A stretch of 64,000 bases of DNA from positions 40,079,454 through 40,143,453 of the forward strand of contig ML661885.1 in NCBI GenBank assembly GCA_007570785.1, given 5' to 3'. Both the position numbers and the translations under genes were made by a program. Shown here in pieces: positions 33,625 through 45,494 of the stretch (positions are counted from its first letter, which is position 1; each line of letters begins with the position of its first letter). The stretch comes from Antilocapra americana. Taxonomy: Eukaryota > Chordata > Mammalia > Artiodactyla > Antilocapridae. The notes below the pieces were generated by a model. That model was not told the DNA's origin and did no database searches. It worked only from the letters and a program-made list of their open reading frames with translations.

Positions 33625-34150
33625 CTGTCAACTAAAAAAGATGCACAACGTGGGAGTTGTGAATTACATTTTATTTGGGGCCAAATGAGGATTGCAGCCT
33701 GGGAGACAGCACCTCAGATAGCTCTGAGAGACTGTTCCGAAGAAACAGTAGGGAAAGGTCAATATATAAGATTTTGGTGAAGGGGGAGTTCAGGGCAATC
33801 ACGAACTTGTTTTACAAAAGGTTTTCTGCTAGTCATGAAGCGCCATGTCATCATGAAAGGATTTAGTGCTTTTCTAGATATCAGGGAGGAGATGCAAGGA
33901 TTGGGATCATGAAATCAGTTGTTGAAAATATCAGTATCTGAAGACCTGTTCCACCAGTCTCCCTGGAACACAGAGTGCCTCACTCTCCACCCTGAAACCC
34001 CCAGGGAGTGTCGAAGGCCAGCAGCTGCAGTAGCACAGGCACATGGCAAAAGCCCATGTTGCTGTTGCTCGGTTGCTGGCAAATGCCCTTGGCAAGTGCC
34101 AGTTTGTAGCTGACAGTACCAAAGAGCTGGAGCACCAGAGAAAGGCATAG
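33625..34150 (-). mobile_element. Probable ERV LTR remnant
   Basis: The left block (gggagttgtgaattacattttatttgggg) and agacagcacctcagatagctctgaga resemble an artiodactyl ERV LTR I have seen repeatedly. The reversed AATAAA-like signal near the left end suggests minus orientation. Family and edges are not resolved, and no internal viral genes are seen. Confidence 0.35.
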
Positions 34151-34290
34151 AGAATGAACATGAGAGTGAGAAGAGGGCATTAGGTTAGAAATAATTTGAC
34201 ATTTGATTAATTTCTTAAAGCATTAAAGTATAAAAGAAGTATCATGAGTCCATCCTGGTATAAATAAATAGCTGAATAAATAAATAGATG

Positions 34291-34500
34291 GGGACCTCCC
34301 TGGTTTCCCAGTGGCTAAGACTACATGCTCCCAATGCACGGAAACTGGATTCATTCCCTGATGGGGGAACTAGATCCCATAGGCTGCAACTAAGGGTTTG
34401 CATGCCACACAGCAAAGTCAAAGATCTTCAGTGCTGCAACTAAGACCAGATGCAGCGAATAAATAATAAAATAAATAAAAATAAATATTTTAAAAGTAAG
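34291..34500 (+). mobile_element. CHR-type SINE, diverged
   Basis: The head gggacctccctggtttccc is followed by a box B-like segment, the body, and the tail (aaat)n. Confidence 0.85.
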
Positions 34501-34715
34501 TAAATACATAAATGTAGGAGAAAGGACAGCTCTTCCTTACAAAAGAATTCCACTTCATAAATGTAGAAAGAATGAAGAAAATAGAAATTCACCATTAGAA
34601 ACCACAGGAATAACTGTGGCAGACAAGATCCTGCTCAAATTAGCAGGCAAAAGTTTGAGGAGAAACAGAGTATTTGCATAGTCTCCAAGTGTTTCACCTA
34701 TGAAAGCAAAAACTC

Positions 34716-34899
34716 AGTGTTTGTGGCTTAGTCTTGTCCAACTCTTTGCAACCCAATGGACTGTAGCCTGCTGGGGATTCTCCAGGCCAGAATACTGGAG
34801 TGGGTAGCCATTCCCTTCTCCAGGGGGTCTTCCTGACCTGGGATCAAAACCAGTCTCCTGCGTTGCATGTGGCCCTAGTGGCTGTGCCCCCAGGGAAGC
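34716..34899 (-). mobile_element. Bov-tA SINE
   Basis: The body starts ggcttagtcttgtccaactc and the reversed head ends cccccagggaagccc. Confidence 0.9.
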
Positions 34900-35737
34900 C
34901 CATATACCCCAACCCTGTTGATGAATTAAGTGTTCCTCCCCAGGTTTACCCAATCGCTCCTCACATTCTTCTCACCAGCACTTCCACTGCTACCATCACT
35001 CCCACCACTTCCAGCTGAGAATCCTGAGCTACCCGAGGTGATAATCTCACACCTAGGCTCACAGTCTAGGGTTGGCATTGCTGTGACCACTGTAGCCGAA
35101 TTTGAAAGTCACTGTTAGTGTTGTATGACATCTTCCTGCTGCTGAGCATGTGGCCAAACACTGCTGAGATGCTGCCACATGGCTGGCGTTTCACCTCCCG
35201 TATCTCTCAGCCCCACTTTTGTGACAAGGCTCCCTGTTGTCTCCTGAGACTTCACACTCAGCCTTCTGTTCAGTGATGATTGTGTGCAGAGTCCAGACCT
35301 TGGATGCCAGAATGAGACACTGTCTTGCAGAATAGTTCTTTTTTTATGTTTTTCTATAAGGGAACACTGTATTGTTCTACATTTTAGCTTTGGTTTTGTA
35401 ATCACTGATTATATAATGAATTCTGGTTCTCTGCTGGCAAAATTGGTCTGCACTGTTAAAGACACAGCTGCTTTAGAACACATGGAGATGGAGACCATGT
35501 CTGTATGACCCAGTGCCTCCACCACCATCCTTGCTAATCTCCTGAAAGATCAGGCCCACATTATACTACAGTGTGGTGGGTGGCAGTGTGACAGCATGAC
35601 AACTTCACTGTTGCACAAAGAGTAGCAGATCTTCCTTGTGAAGTTGTCAGTTTTGTAAAACATCAGCTACCTCTAGTGGGGCCAACTTGATCTGGTTCCC
35701 TCGTGTCTCAGAGCTTGAAAGTCTGTGTCTTTGATTT
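34900..35737. other. Unique DNA, no feature seen
   Basis: No repeat or gene was recognised. Small frames here have no domain. Confidence 0.4.
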
Positions 35738-36100
35738 CCAGATTTGGGTTTCCAGATAAAACACACAACTCCCAGTTAAATTCCAATTGCAGATAAACAA
35801 TGAAAACATTTTTTTCAGTGTAAGTATGTCCCATGCAGCACCTAGGACATACACTAAAAAACAGTATTCATAATTTGTCTGAAATTCAAATGTAACTGAG
35901 CTGTGCTAAGTAGCTTTCAGTCTTGTCTGATTCTTTGTGACCCCATACTATAGCCCACCAGGCCCCTCTGTCCATGGTATTCTCCAAGCAAGAAGACCGG
36001 AGTAGGGAGCCATTTTCTTCTCCAGGGGATCTTCCCAACCCAGGGAAATGCAACTGAGCAGCCTCTTATTTTTATTTGCTAAATCTGGCAATCCTACTCA
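35738..36100. repeat. Palindromic (hairpin) repeat split by a SINE
   Basis: The arm at about 35765-35836 (ctcccagttaaattcc ... gtgtaagtatgtcc) pairs with the reverse complement of about 35845-35901 (aggacatacactaaa ... caaatgtaactgagc). The rest of the right arm resumes after the SINE at about 36060 (tttttatttgctaaatctgg). This is a known type of old non-autonomous element whose name I am not sure of. Confidence 0.6.
35902..36045 (-). mobile_element. Bov-tA SINE, truncated, 14-bp TSD
   Basis: AAATGTAACTGAGC (35888-35901) and AAATGCAACTGAGC (36046-36059) flank the Bov-A body. The tRNA head is missing. Confidence 0.9.
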
Positions 36101-36576
36101 AGATCAGACTCTTGTCATTGTCCTGTCCTCTGGGTCTGTCCTTGTGGGACTCTGATAATTCATTCTGCCCAGAAGCCTGAGACAGAATGAGGCAAAGGAA
36201 GAATCTTAATCACTCTTGGCTTTTTGTTCTTATCTAGCTCTGAGTGTCACAGATATGCATTAAATTCATAAATAAATTAAAACCTCTCATTTGAAATTTG
36301 ATTCATTTCTATCCTGAAACTTTAGCAACATTGGATTCCACTGAGAGGAAGGATGGTGTAAAGAGGAGAGAATGATCTAGAGATGGAGGAACCTGGCCAC
36401 TCCCCCCAGGCCAAGCAGCCGTGATGTGGCATGCCCACAGCATAGCGCTCTCTCTTTAGTCTCTGTTTGAGAACTTAAAGCAGTCAATTAATGACCTCTA
36501 AGATCCATTCCAGGGCTAATAGTTCTATGGTTCTGGCTTCAAAAAGTCTGAAAGTTATGATGTGGCTGGCTGTGGC
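36101..36576. other. Unique DNA, no feature seen
   Basis: Nothing recognised. Confidence 0.45.
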
Positions 36577-36765
36577 TATGAAAGTTGCTCAGTCATGTCC
36601 AACTCTTTGGGACTCTGCGGACTCTACAGTACATGGAATTCTCCAGGCCAGAATACTGGAGTGGGTAGCCTTTCCCTTCTCCAGGGGATCTTCCCAACCC
36701 AGGAATCAAACTGGGGTCTCCCACGTTGCAGGCGGATCCTTTACCAACTGAGCTATCAGGGAAGC
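36577..36765 (-). mobile_element. Bov-tA SINE
   Basis: Body gttgctcagtcatgtccaac; reversed head ends gagctatcagggaagcc. Confidence 0.92.
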
Positions 36766-36888
36766 CGAAACTTAAGGCATATGTAACTGAAAGTCACAGT
36801 ATTAGATTTAAAAAGTTTAAACATCAGGAATTTTTTATTTATGCTGAATTTTTTAATCAATTGCTTACCAATTTTCTATCTGTTCAGT

Positions 36889-37266
36889 TCAATTCAGTTC
36901 AGTGGCTCAGTCATGTCCAGGTCTTTGCGACCCCACAGACTGCAGCACACCAGGCCTCCCTGTCCATCACCAACTCCCGGAGTTTACTCAAACTCATGTC
37001 CATTGAGTTGGTGATGCCATCCGACCATCTCATCTTCTGTTGTCCCCTTCTCCTCCTACCTTCAATCTTTCCCAACATCAGGGTCTTTTCCAATGAGTCA
37101 GTTCTTCGCATCAGGTGGCCAGAGTATTGGAGTTTCAGCTTCAGCATCAATCCTTCCAATGAATATTCAGGACTGATTTCCTTTAGGATGATCTGGTTGG
37201 ATCTCCTTGCAGTCCAAGGGACTCTCAAGACTCTTCTCTAACACCACAGTTCAAAAACATCAATTA
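36889..37266 (-). mobile_element. BovB 3' end, minus
   Basis: The reversed (ctgaa)n terminus is followed by about 370 bases of the C-terminal coding region. The minus frame 36911-37228 still reads LLRVPWT-type BovB protein ([28 protein letters not shown]). The TSD is unclear. Confidence 0.93.
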
Positions 37267-37401
37267 GAAGAGGACATATCTTGACTTCCTCAGAACTCTT
37301 TGTTACTACATTAAGTATTTTGTGCAAACTTTTTACATAATTAGTATTCAGGTACAAAATTCACCTGTCAGAATACTCTTAATAGAATTTTCCAGTCTAT
37401 C

Positions 37402-37574
37402 ATTTTTTTTTAATATTTATTTATTTGGTTGTGCCAGGTCTTTGTTGCAGCATGCAGGACCTTCAAATCTTCCAACTTTGTTGTTGCACGTAGGATCTAG
37501 TTCCCTGACCAGGGATCAAACCTGGGTCCCCTGCATTGGGAAATCAGAGTCTTAGCCAGGGAAATCCCCATGTC
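37402..37574 (-). mobile_element. CHR-type SINE, short
   Basis: T-rich start, ggttgtgccaggtctttgttg body, reversed head ending cagggaaatcc. TCTATCATT and TCTGTCATT flank it as a probable TSD. Confidence 0.88.
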
Positions 37575-37609
37575 TGTCATTCTTAAATAACTGTTAAACT
37601 CCAACATTC

Positions 37610-37912
37610 TTTTTTTTTAATTAATTAATTTATTTGTTTTTATTTTAATTTTGGCTGCACTGGGTCTTAATTGTTGTGTGTGGGCTTTTCTCTAGTTGTG
37701 GTGAGTAAGGGTTACTCTCCAATGTCGTGTGTGGGCTTCTTGTCGTGGTTTTCCTTGTTGTGGAGCATGGGCTCTAGGCACATGGGCTTCAGTAGCTGTG
37801 GCACAGGGCTTAGCTTCTCCATGGAATCTGGGACCTTTCTGGACCAGGGATTGAACTAGAGTCCCCTGCATTGCAAGGTGGATTCTTAACCACGGAACCA
37901 CCAGGAAGCCCA
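37610..37912 (-). mobile_element. CHR-type SINE with TSD
   Basis: Near full length. GTTAAACTCCAACATTC (37593-37609) and GTTAACTCCAGCGTTC (37913-37928) form a diverged TSD. Confidence 0.92.
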
Positions 37913-37928
37913 GTTAACTCCAGCGTTC

Positions 37929-38275
37929 TAAATTAAAGCTGTATCCTGAACTTGAGTTGTTAGTAGTTACTCTAAGGAGAGACCAGTATGATCTTGGATA
38001 AAGGAAGATATTTTATGAAGATGTTCTTACTCAAGATCTAAAATACATGCTAAGGAAAAAGCACTTAGACTTAGGGGAGCACACTTTTCAAGTAGATTCA
38101 ACAAACGTATTGACTCTCCCACTGGACTATCCCGTATACTCTTCTGGTTTTAAACTCCATTTTATAAATGTTTATGGCACCCGAATCTCCATGTTCACAT
38201 TTCATTTTTCTCCTCAGTTTCGAACTAAATTTCTAACTCCCTAATAGAAATCACCACCCAAATGTCCCACAGATA
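37929..38275. other. Unique or very old DNA
   Basis: The part after 38100 vaguely resembles an old repeat (acctcaaactcag). The 65-codon frame at 38047 has no domain. Confidence 0.35.
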
Positions 38276-38356
38276 CCTCAAACTCAGTAAATGTAAAATA
38301 AAGTGGAAATTAACACAACATTGTAAATCAACTATACTTCAATTTAAAAAAAAAAT
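38276..38356 (+). mobile_element. Artiodactyl L1 3' terminus
   Basis: Phrase cattgtaaatcaactatacttcaa followed by an A-run is an L1 3' end. Confidence 0.65.
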
Positions 38357-38461
38357 GCAGTGCCTGTTCCCTTCACCCCACAACCTGTTCTATTGGCCTC
38401 CTTGAACTTGATTAATGGTATTAATATCCACCATCATCATTGTCATGGTGGAATGATGTGG

Positions 38462-38598
38462 CGAGAATACTGGAGTAGGTTGCCATCTCCTTTTCCAGGG
38501 TATCTTCCCAACCCAGGAATTGAGCTGGCATCGAACCACAAGACATCTCCTGCATTTACAAGCAGATGCTTTACCATTAGTGCTATGTGGGAAGCCCA
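38462..38598 (-). mobile_element. Bov-tA SINE, truncated
   Basis: Starts mid-body at gcgagaatactggagtagg; the reversed head ends gctatgtgggaagccc. Confidence 0.85.
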
Positions 38599-38751
38599 TT
38601 GATGATCAGAGGAGAGGTCAAATGTCAGCAGGCTGTAAGGGGGCAGGGATATTCTACAGATTGGATAATCTGTTTCTCAGCTGTTAAAAACTTGTTACTC
38701 ATTAAGTAAATATTCTGTGAATGCCACTTAAATTCTAGGCTTCTTGATCTT

Positions 38752-38875
38752 TATTTTTACTCTTTTTTGGACTATGCTTCATGGCTTGTGAGAACTTAGT
38801 TCCCAGACCAGAGATGGAACCTAGGTCCTAGCATGGAAGCACAGACTCCTAACCCTGAACCACCAAGAAGGTTCC
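38752..38875 (-). mobile_element. CHR-type SINE, short, diverged
   Basis: Reversed box B (gagatggaacctaggtc) and head end (ccaccaagaaggttcc). Confidence 0.75.
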
Positions 38876-38976
38876 ACTTTTTACATTTTCTATTATTGTG
38901 AAGTATTTGATATTATGGAAGAGTACATAAAATATATGTATGGTTTAAAAATAATTATTATGTGTGTCACCTCCAC

Positions 38977-39188
38977 CCTGGGCTTTCCTGGAGGCACAGT
39001 GGTAAAGAATCTGCCTGCCAACGCAGGAGACGCAGGTTTGGTCCCTGGTTCAGGAAGATCTAGCGGAGAAGGAAACAGCAACCCACTCCAGTATTCTTGC
39101 CTGGAGAATTCCATGGACAGAGGAGCCCAGCAGGCTACCCCATGTCTGTCCATAGCATCAGACATGACTGAGTGATTAAACAACAGCA
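38977..39188 (+). mobile_element. Bov-tA SINE with 8-bp TSD
   Basis: Complete: head ctttcctggaggcacag, Bov-A body, (aac)n tail. ACCTCCAC is at 38969-38976 and 39189-39196. Confidence 0.93.
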
Positions 39189-39394
39189 ACCTCCACTCAT
39201 GCTGAGAAATAGAATTGCCAGGGCCTCAGAACCCTGCTCCTCTTGTCTTTCTTCTTGAGCACTAGAGACATCACCATCCTGACTTCTGTGATAATCATTT
39301 CGTTGCTTTTATTAGTTGCTTTGCCACACTGATAGGATAGAGAGAGATACAGGTATATATTGCCAAGTTTTCTAGGACAATAAACTGTGTACGG

Positions 39395-39770
39395 TCAAAA
39401 ATAACTAAGCCTACAAGGACATATGCTAACAAGATGAAAACTAGAAGAAAGAGACCTCCAAAGAAATTTTGAAATTACTATATAATATATATAACCAACT
39501 ATGCTTACTAAACTCAGAGAAAAAAGTAGAAAATGTATGCAAAAAAGGAAATGATAAAAAGTAATTTAGTCAATTTAAAAAAGAACCAAATAGAATATCT
39601 CAAAATAAAAAATACAATAAACCAAGTTAAAAATTCAATAGAAATGTTTAAGCAATTTAGACACACTGAAGAGAAAATTAGAGAAACAAGATATAGATCA
39701 GGAGAAATTATCCAGAGTGTACTATAGAGAAACAACTGGAAAAAAATATAGCTTTGCAAATATGACTCAG
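39395..39770 (+). mobile_element. Old L1 5'/ORF1-like remnant
   Basis: A-rich sequence with acactgaagagaaaattagag and aattatccagagtg, as in the coiled-coil part of L1 ORF1. The 64-codon frame at 39533 is Lys/Asn/Glu-rich and consistent with this. Confidence 0.5.
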
Positions 39771-39868
39771 ACGGTAAAGAGTCTAGTTTTTAAAGACTAG
39801 GATGACACTAATTTCCTCCAGAAAGAGCTTTCATGTGCCTTTGCTAGGCACAGAAGTACACTTCACTG

Positions 39869-40290
39869 ACAAAAGGTCCAGATGGTCAAAGGTATGGTTT
39901 TTCCAGTAGTCATGTATGGATGGGAGAGTTGGACCATAAAGAAGGCTGAGCACTGAAGAATTGATGCTTTCAAACTGTGGTGCTGGAGAAGATTCTTGAG
40001 AGTCCCTTGGACAGCAAGGAGATCAAACCAGTCAATCCTATAGGAAATTAGTCCCAAATACTCATTGGAAGAACTGATGCTGAAGTTGAAGCTCGATACT
40101 TTGGCCACCTCATGCGAAGAGCTGACTCATTGGAAAAGACCCTGATGCTGGGAAAGATTGAAGGCAGGAAGAGAAGGGGGTGACAGAAAGGGAGATAGTT
40201 AGATAGCATCACTGACTCAATGGACATGAATTTGAGCAAACTCCAGAAGATAGTGACGGACAGGGAAGCCTGGCATGCTGCAGTCAATTC
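39869..40290 (+). mobile_element. BovB C-terminal fragment, both ends missing
   Basis: It starts at caaaggtccagatggtcaaag and stops at gcatgctgcagtcaattcag, short of the terminus. In between are the usual tatggatgggagagttggac and ctttggccacctcatgcgaag. Confidence 0.9.
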
Positions 40291-41567
40291 AGCATGTGTC
40301 AATTCAGACACTTGTTTTAGTGTCTGAAAAACAAGGAGGCACACAGGGACATTTTAAATCACTTTAAACTAAATTCACTTTAGCTTGAGAGAGTTTTATA
40401 GTATTATGGTTTCCTTTTCTCTTTGATTTCATTCATTTATTTTTCATCATCAAATGAATATGGCTTTCAAGCTGTGAGAGTACTAACCTGCAGTTATATC
40501 TTGTCAGGGCAGTTCCCTACCTTTCCCATCTGTCCTGCTCTGCCCAGTGTAAAGACCTGAGAGAGGCAGCACATTTCTTTTTGTTTCACCCTTGCTCTCA
40601 GGGTTTTTCCTGTTTTAGTAAGGAGAGGAGCAGGCCCTAGGTTTTGACTCTGTGCCTCTTGTCCTAAGAAGCCCTAACAACCAAACTGGCCTAATTGGCA
40701 AATGTCCTTAGTTCAAAAACAGCTTTAGGGCACCACTTAACTTTCAGAGACCTTGTTTTCCTTTGATCTGGGGCTTTAACCTCTTACTATCTTGTCTGAT
40801 CTTTGATGTTTTTAAGAAGTTGTAAATTTTTTTTTTTTTTTTAGTGAGTGTTTTTGGTTGTTTCTAGTAGGAGATTGGTCTGATCCTCATCATGCCTTAC
40901 TTATTCTTGGAAATGCAAGTCCTCTCTTTCTAAGCTTAACTGAACTGCACACTTAGAAACAAAACCCAACACGATCTTCTGTAAGCAAGTTACCATAGGA
41001 AAAGCAAGCACATGTATTTTAAGCCTCCTGTACTTCAGGAAAAGAATCGTTGTAAAGTTCACTTAAATAGGCTACAAAACTTGAACTGTGATTAAAATTT
41101 TTAAGAAATATATCTGAAATTTTCTAAGAAAAGTTATCCCCCAAAATTTAACTTTCAAACCACTGCTAAATTATTTTAAAACTGCAACACTTTATCCAGA
41201 AATTGCTTTTCCATAGAACTCAACTACCCAAGAATCTAAAAAATTATAAAATGACTCTACATAATCCAATTAGATGACAAAAGTGTTGTCACCTTATTTA
41301 ATGTACTTTATTCATCAGAAGCCTTTGAGGCCTCATTCAGAGTTGATTAGCTCTTATTTTATACACAATCCAAAGGAACCTCATTCTTTGGTTTTTCTAG
41401 CCCATAAACACAGAGAAGGAATAACTTGAAGGAAAACATGTATTTTCAAAGGCAGGCTCATTACAAGAGTCAGGGATGGCACTTAACAAATCCACAAGTG
41501 TAAAACAGGATTTTTTATATACGTGTATAAAATGTTCAGAAAGCTCTAGAAGAGGCACAATGGGGAG
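40291..41567. other. Unique DNA, no feature seen
   Basis: AT-rich from 40800. No gene, RNA or repeat recognised; a T-run is at about 40830-40844. Confidence 0.45.
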
Positions 41568-41823
41568 TTTTTTGGCTCTCTTGGATCTTCATTGCTGCTC
41601 TCAGATTTTCTCTAGTTGTGTGTGATGCGTGGGCTTCTCATTGCGGTGGCTTCTCTTGCTCTCTAGGGCATGTGGGCTTCAGTAATTGCAGCACGTGGGC
41701 TCAGGAGTTGTGGCTCATGGGCTTAATTGCCCCATGGTATGTGAAATCTTCCTGGAGCAAGGATCAAGCCCGTGTCCTATACTGATAGGCGGATTCTTAA
41801 CCACTGAGCCACCAGAGAGGTCT
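41568..41823 (-). mobile_element. CHR-type SINE
   Basis: Body ggctctcttggatcttcattgc; reversed head ends ccaccagagaggtc. Possible short TSD ACAATGGGGA/ACAGTGGAGA. Confidence 0.88.
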
Positions 41824-42974
41824 ACAGTGGAGACATTTTGCCCAACATTCTACAGTAGCTCCTGGAAGGCTCAGGTACCATTCACAGCTTAGTGAAGAAG
41901 CTTCTACATTCTTGGTATTGATCCTGTGGTAGCATCAAACCAGCAAAGCTATTTCTGAGAAAGATAAGGATGTAATGTCTTTGATATATTTTGTGTATTT
42001 TTTAAGGAAATAAAATTAAAAATTACTTTTCTGGTAAAAGCTTGCTGATTTGGAGAATCTCACTCACTAGTTGGGCCTGAAAAATAAGCATTTCTGTATT
42101 ACAGCCTCCTGAAATCCAAGTTCCCTTTGAGACTGACTCCAGAAAATTATAAATACCCTAAATGTACCTTTCAGTTCTCTAGCCTTCAATCTAAGAGTTG
42201 AGAGAAAGGACATTTTCCTCAGTATCACTGATGTCTAAAACAGAAACTTAAAGAGAAAGCAACTATATTGGCCACAAGTGAAAGAAAGAGGCAGAGATGA
42301 GGAGGGTCTGGTTTTACTTTCGAGCAGTCCCGTTTGGGGCAGGTTATAGATAAAGAAAAGATAACTTTACCTGTGCAAAACGAAACTGTCAAGAATTTTA
42401 AGTGATAGATGACAATCAGCGTTCAAAAGTTGCATGGGGAAGAGGAGATGAAGGGAGTTGGAGGACAGGAAACATGCCCAGATGGTCCTGCTTTTGTTTA
42501 TCTCCATTTCAGCACAAAGGATGCCAATCTCCTTCCTGATGTACATTAGGAGACATGGCTCTCAACTTACACATTGATTTTGGATCTCCCTGAAATGTAG
42601 GCTCTGTTTCTGTGGTATAGAAGAATCATTATAGAAAGGTTTCAGATTTTCCTGACCCCGTGAGATGAGGTACTGAGTTTTAGTATCATTCTCATTATTA
42701 CATCATTAGTATCATTCTAGAATCTCAAAAGCGGGAAAACCCGGACACCTATTTAACTGCAAGATGCTGGCTACTCTATATCCAGTATATTTCCCCTTGT
42801 TTTCCCCTTAGTATTTATCATACCAACTTGACTGTCCAAGTATTTAATTTGTAAGCTATTTTTTTTTAATTTCACAAATGAACTTAACAACTGAAATGTA
42901 GTAGGAGAAAAGAACTTCTGTTTTGATCAGAATTGGCAAGTAGGTTTCATTTTGCTAGTCAATTCTGGTAGATC
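41824..42974. other. Unique DNA, no feature seen
   Basis: No gene or repeat recognised. Confidence 0.45.
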
Positions 42975-42976
42975 CG

Positions 42977-43182
42977 TCTTCCCTGGTGGCTCAGAGGTTA
43001 AAGCGTCTGCCTGCAATGTGGGAGACCCAGGCTCAATCCCTGGTTTGGGAAGCTCCCCTGGAGAAGGAAATGGTAACCCACTCGAGTACTTGCCTGGAGA
43101 ATCCCATGGACAGAGGAGCCTGGTAGGCTACAGTCCATGGGGTTGCAAAGAGTCAGACATGACTGAGCGACTTCACTTCACT
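42977..43182 (+). mobile_element. Bov-tA SINE, full length
   Basis: Head cttccctggtggctcag, box B, Bov-A body ending gactgagcgacttcac. Flanks ggtagatccg and agtagatctg are a probable TSD. It is among the less diverged SINEs here. Confidence 0.94.
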
Positions 43183-43195
43183 TCTAGTAGATCTG

Positions 43196-43992
43196 ATGGC
43201 AAGCCATATTCTGAAGAATATTGAAACTGCTTCTAAGTTCAGGAGGAGAGAGCTCTGAGATCCATTAGCAATGTCTGCTCCAACACAGGACTGTGAATAT
43301 AGCATGCCTGTTGAATATTTGTTATCTGTGGCTTAGTTCAACACATACCGAATGTCAAGTAGTATGCAAAGTACAAGAGCATACTTGTTTTATACTGTTT
43401 TTGTTTTAAATAAAGAAAACATAGTTCCTTTATTTAATGTAATAAATGGCAGGCGTATGACCAAGTAACTGAAATCCAGTGTAGAATATGCAGTAAGGAA
43501 AGTGTATCAAGGTCCAGAGGGCCAGAGAGGAAGAAGGGGAAATGGATCTTCAGGGAATGGGTCTAGGAGAAGGCCAGTAATCAGCAGTTTCAGACAGCTG
43601 GGTGACCTCAGTTTTGGTCTGACTCTGCCCTTTCACACTTCAACCACAAATGGCAGAGCACCAGTATATGACCAATTTCCAGGCGGGCGAATTTCCTATA
43701 GTATTCTAATAACTGGCTCATAGAGCTCCTCTCTTGTCATCCACAGCCTTTATCTCATTATCAGTGAATGCTGGCTGGATGCCACAAGGATATAGACTAT
43801 GCTCTGTGGGCATCTGAAGGAGCCAAGGAGGACTGCATAGAGAGTACCCCAGTGGGCTTATCCTTTCAAAGTACCCAGGCTAACAATGACAGGAATGGCC
43901 CAAAACCAAGAATAAATATTTTTAAAAGGCATCAGCTTTGTGAGTAGCATCAGGAAGGTCAAAAATCCAGAATAATCCAAGGTTGGAAAATG
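43196..43992. other. Unique DNA, no feature seen
   Basis: No supported gene. The 73-codon frame at 43502 has no domain. Confidence 0.4.
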
Positions 43993-44137
43993 CTAAACAA
44001 AAGAGCTATTTATAAGCTATGTTTGGAACAAAACAATCAACCAAGTAAGACTATGATCAATTTGGGGGAAGAGATGCATAATCCTAACATATATAAGAAC
44101 ATTAGAAGAATATAATCGGACTTTCCTGATGGTCCGG
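43993..44137 (+). repeat. Left arm of a 140-bp inverted duplication
   Basis: From ctaaacaaaagagctattt to the start of a SINE head (gactttcctgatgg), this segment matches the reverse complement of 45495-45638 with about nine mismatches and one 1-base gap. Confidence 0.92.
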
Positions 44138-44516
44138 GGCTAAGACTCTATTCCCAATACAGAGGGCCTAGGTTTGACCCCAAGGCAATGGCAACCCATT
44201 TCAGTACTCTTGCTTGGAAAATCCCGTGGACGGAGGAGCCTGGTAGGCTACAGCTCATGGGGTCACAAGAGTCGGACATGACTGAGCGATTTCACTTTCA
44301 CTTTTCACTTTCATGCATTGGAGAAGGAAATGGCAACCCACTCCAGTGTTCTTGCCTGGAGAATCCCAGGGATGAGGGAGCCTGGTGGACTACAGCTCAT
44401 AGGGTCACAAAGAGTCAGACACGACTGACGTGACTTAGCAGCAGCAGCAGGGAACTAGATCCCATATCCCATTTAAGACCCAGCACAGCCAAATAAATTA
44501 AAAAATACATTAAAAA
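44119..44516 (+). mobile_element. CHR-type SINE split by BOV-A2
   Basis: The head and box B-like part (44119-44182, ending ggtttgacccc) and the later part (44452-44516, ggaactagatcccat ... cagcacagccaaataaatt) are consecutive in CHR SINEs. The intervening 270 bases are BOV-A2. Confidence 0.85.
44183..44451 (+). mobile_element. BOV-A2 dimeric SINE
   Basis: Two Bov-A units (from about 44187 and about 44323) are joined by the diagnostic ttcactttcacttttcactt linker. The end is gacttagcagcagcagcag, the AGC microsatellite typical of this family. It is ruminant-specific. Confidence 0.95.
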
Positions 44517-44767
44517 ATGATAATCATCAAATTACTTCCTGTCGTTTTCCTCTGTATAAGGTATTTCTCATAGATGATGCATCAAACTCCTCTAGAGTGT
44601 CTGTAAAAAGATATGTTCCCAGGCCCCACTTCAGACCTACCAAGCCTAAATCTCTAGAAGCCTGTGGGGAATATGTATTTTTAACAGCTCTTCCTCCTCC
44701 AAGTGATCCATATATACCCTAAAGATTTAAAATCAGTACTCTTCGGGACAGAAAGACAAGGGCTATA

Positions 44768-44925
44768 AGCTTCCCCAGTGGCTCAGTGGTAAAGAATCCA
44801 CCTGCAGTACAGGAGATGTGGGAGACTCAGGTTCGATCCCTAGGTGAGGATGATCCCCTGGAGGAGGACATGGCAACCCGCTCCAGTGGTCTTGTCTGGA
44901 GAATCCAACCGAGGAGCCAGGATAA
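44768..44925 (+). mobile_element. Bov-tA SINE, 3'-truncated
   Basis: Head cttccccagtggctcagtgg, box B ggttcgatccc, body to gaatccaaccgaggagcc. Confidence 0.9.
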
Positions 44926-45494
44926 ATGAGAAGGTGGTGAGAGTACCAGCTGCTTTAGACGAGTTTAATTCTGCAATTCCTATGAAATACATCCAGGATA
45001 AAAAGTAACCAGCAGATGCAATTATATAAATCTCAACATCAGCCTTTAAGAAATCATGAGACTGGTGTAATTCCTAGAAGCCTGGAGGTAGACAAATATT
45101 TGTTGCCATCACATGGCAAAAGGGAAGATTCAATAAAATACAGAATTGTCAATTGTATATGGATTCCTAGTAAAACCTTGGAAAGCATTAAGAGTATTCA
45201 TAAACACTTAAAAGTACTGTTGATCATTAATAGTCAGACATCACAAATAAATACATGTGTCTTTTACTTTCAGCGGCATCAACCTCTTCTTGAAAAATGT
45301 CGTTATAAATTATAAATAAAAAACTATGCATACTAAACTGATCTCATTTTTAAAATAAGTCTCTTTCAACAGCAGACTGATGGAATTAGTTTATGTTGAG
45401 TTTTTCTTAGGCATTTGCAAAGGATCTCATGATATATACTGAGCAAGATGGAGAAATCTGAGAAAATTGGTAGGACTAACCATTTTTAGCCATT
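44926..45494. other. Unique DNA between the inverted arms
   Basis: Includes a 99-codon plus frame (45016-45315) without any recognised domain. Confidence 0.4.

Noticed and set aside
36726..37241. 171-codon plus frame
   Set aside because: It starts in a Bov-tA SINE and continues in antisense BovB, so it is a composite of repeats.
42977..43050. tRNA gene
   Set aside because: Box A and box B-like segments belong to SINE heads derived from tRNA-Glu. There is no cloverleaf with a proper acceptor stem. The same applies to every other SINE head in the window.
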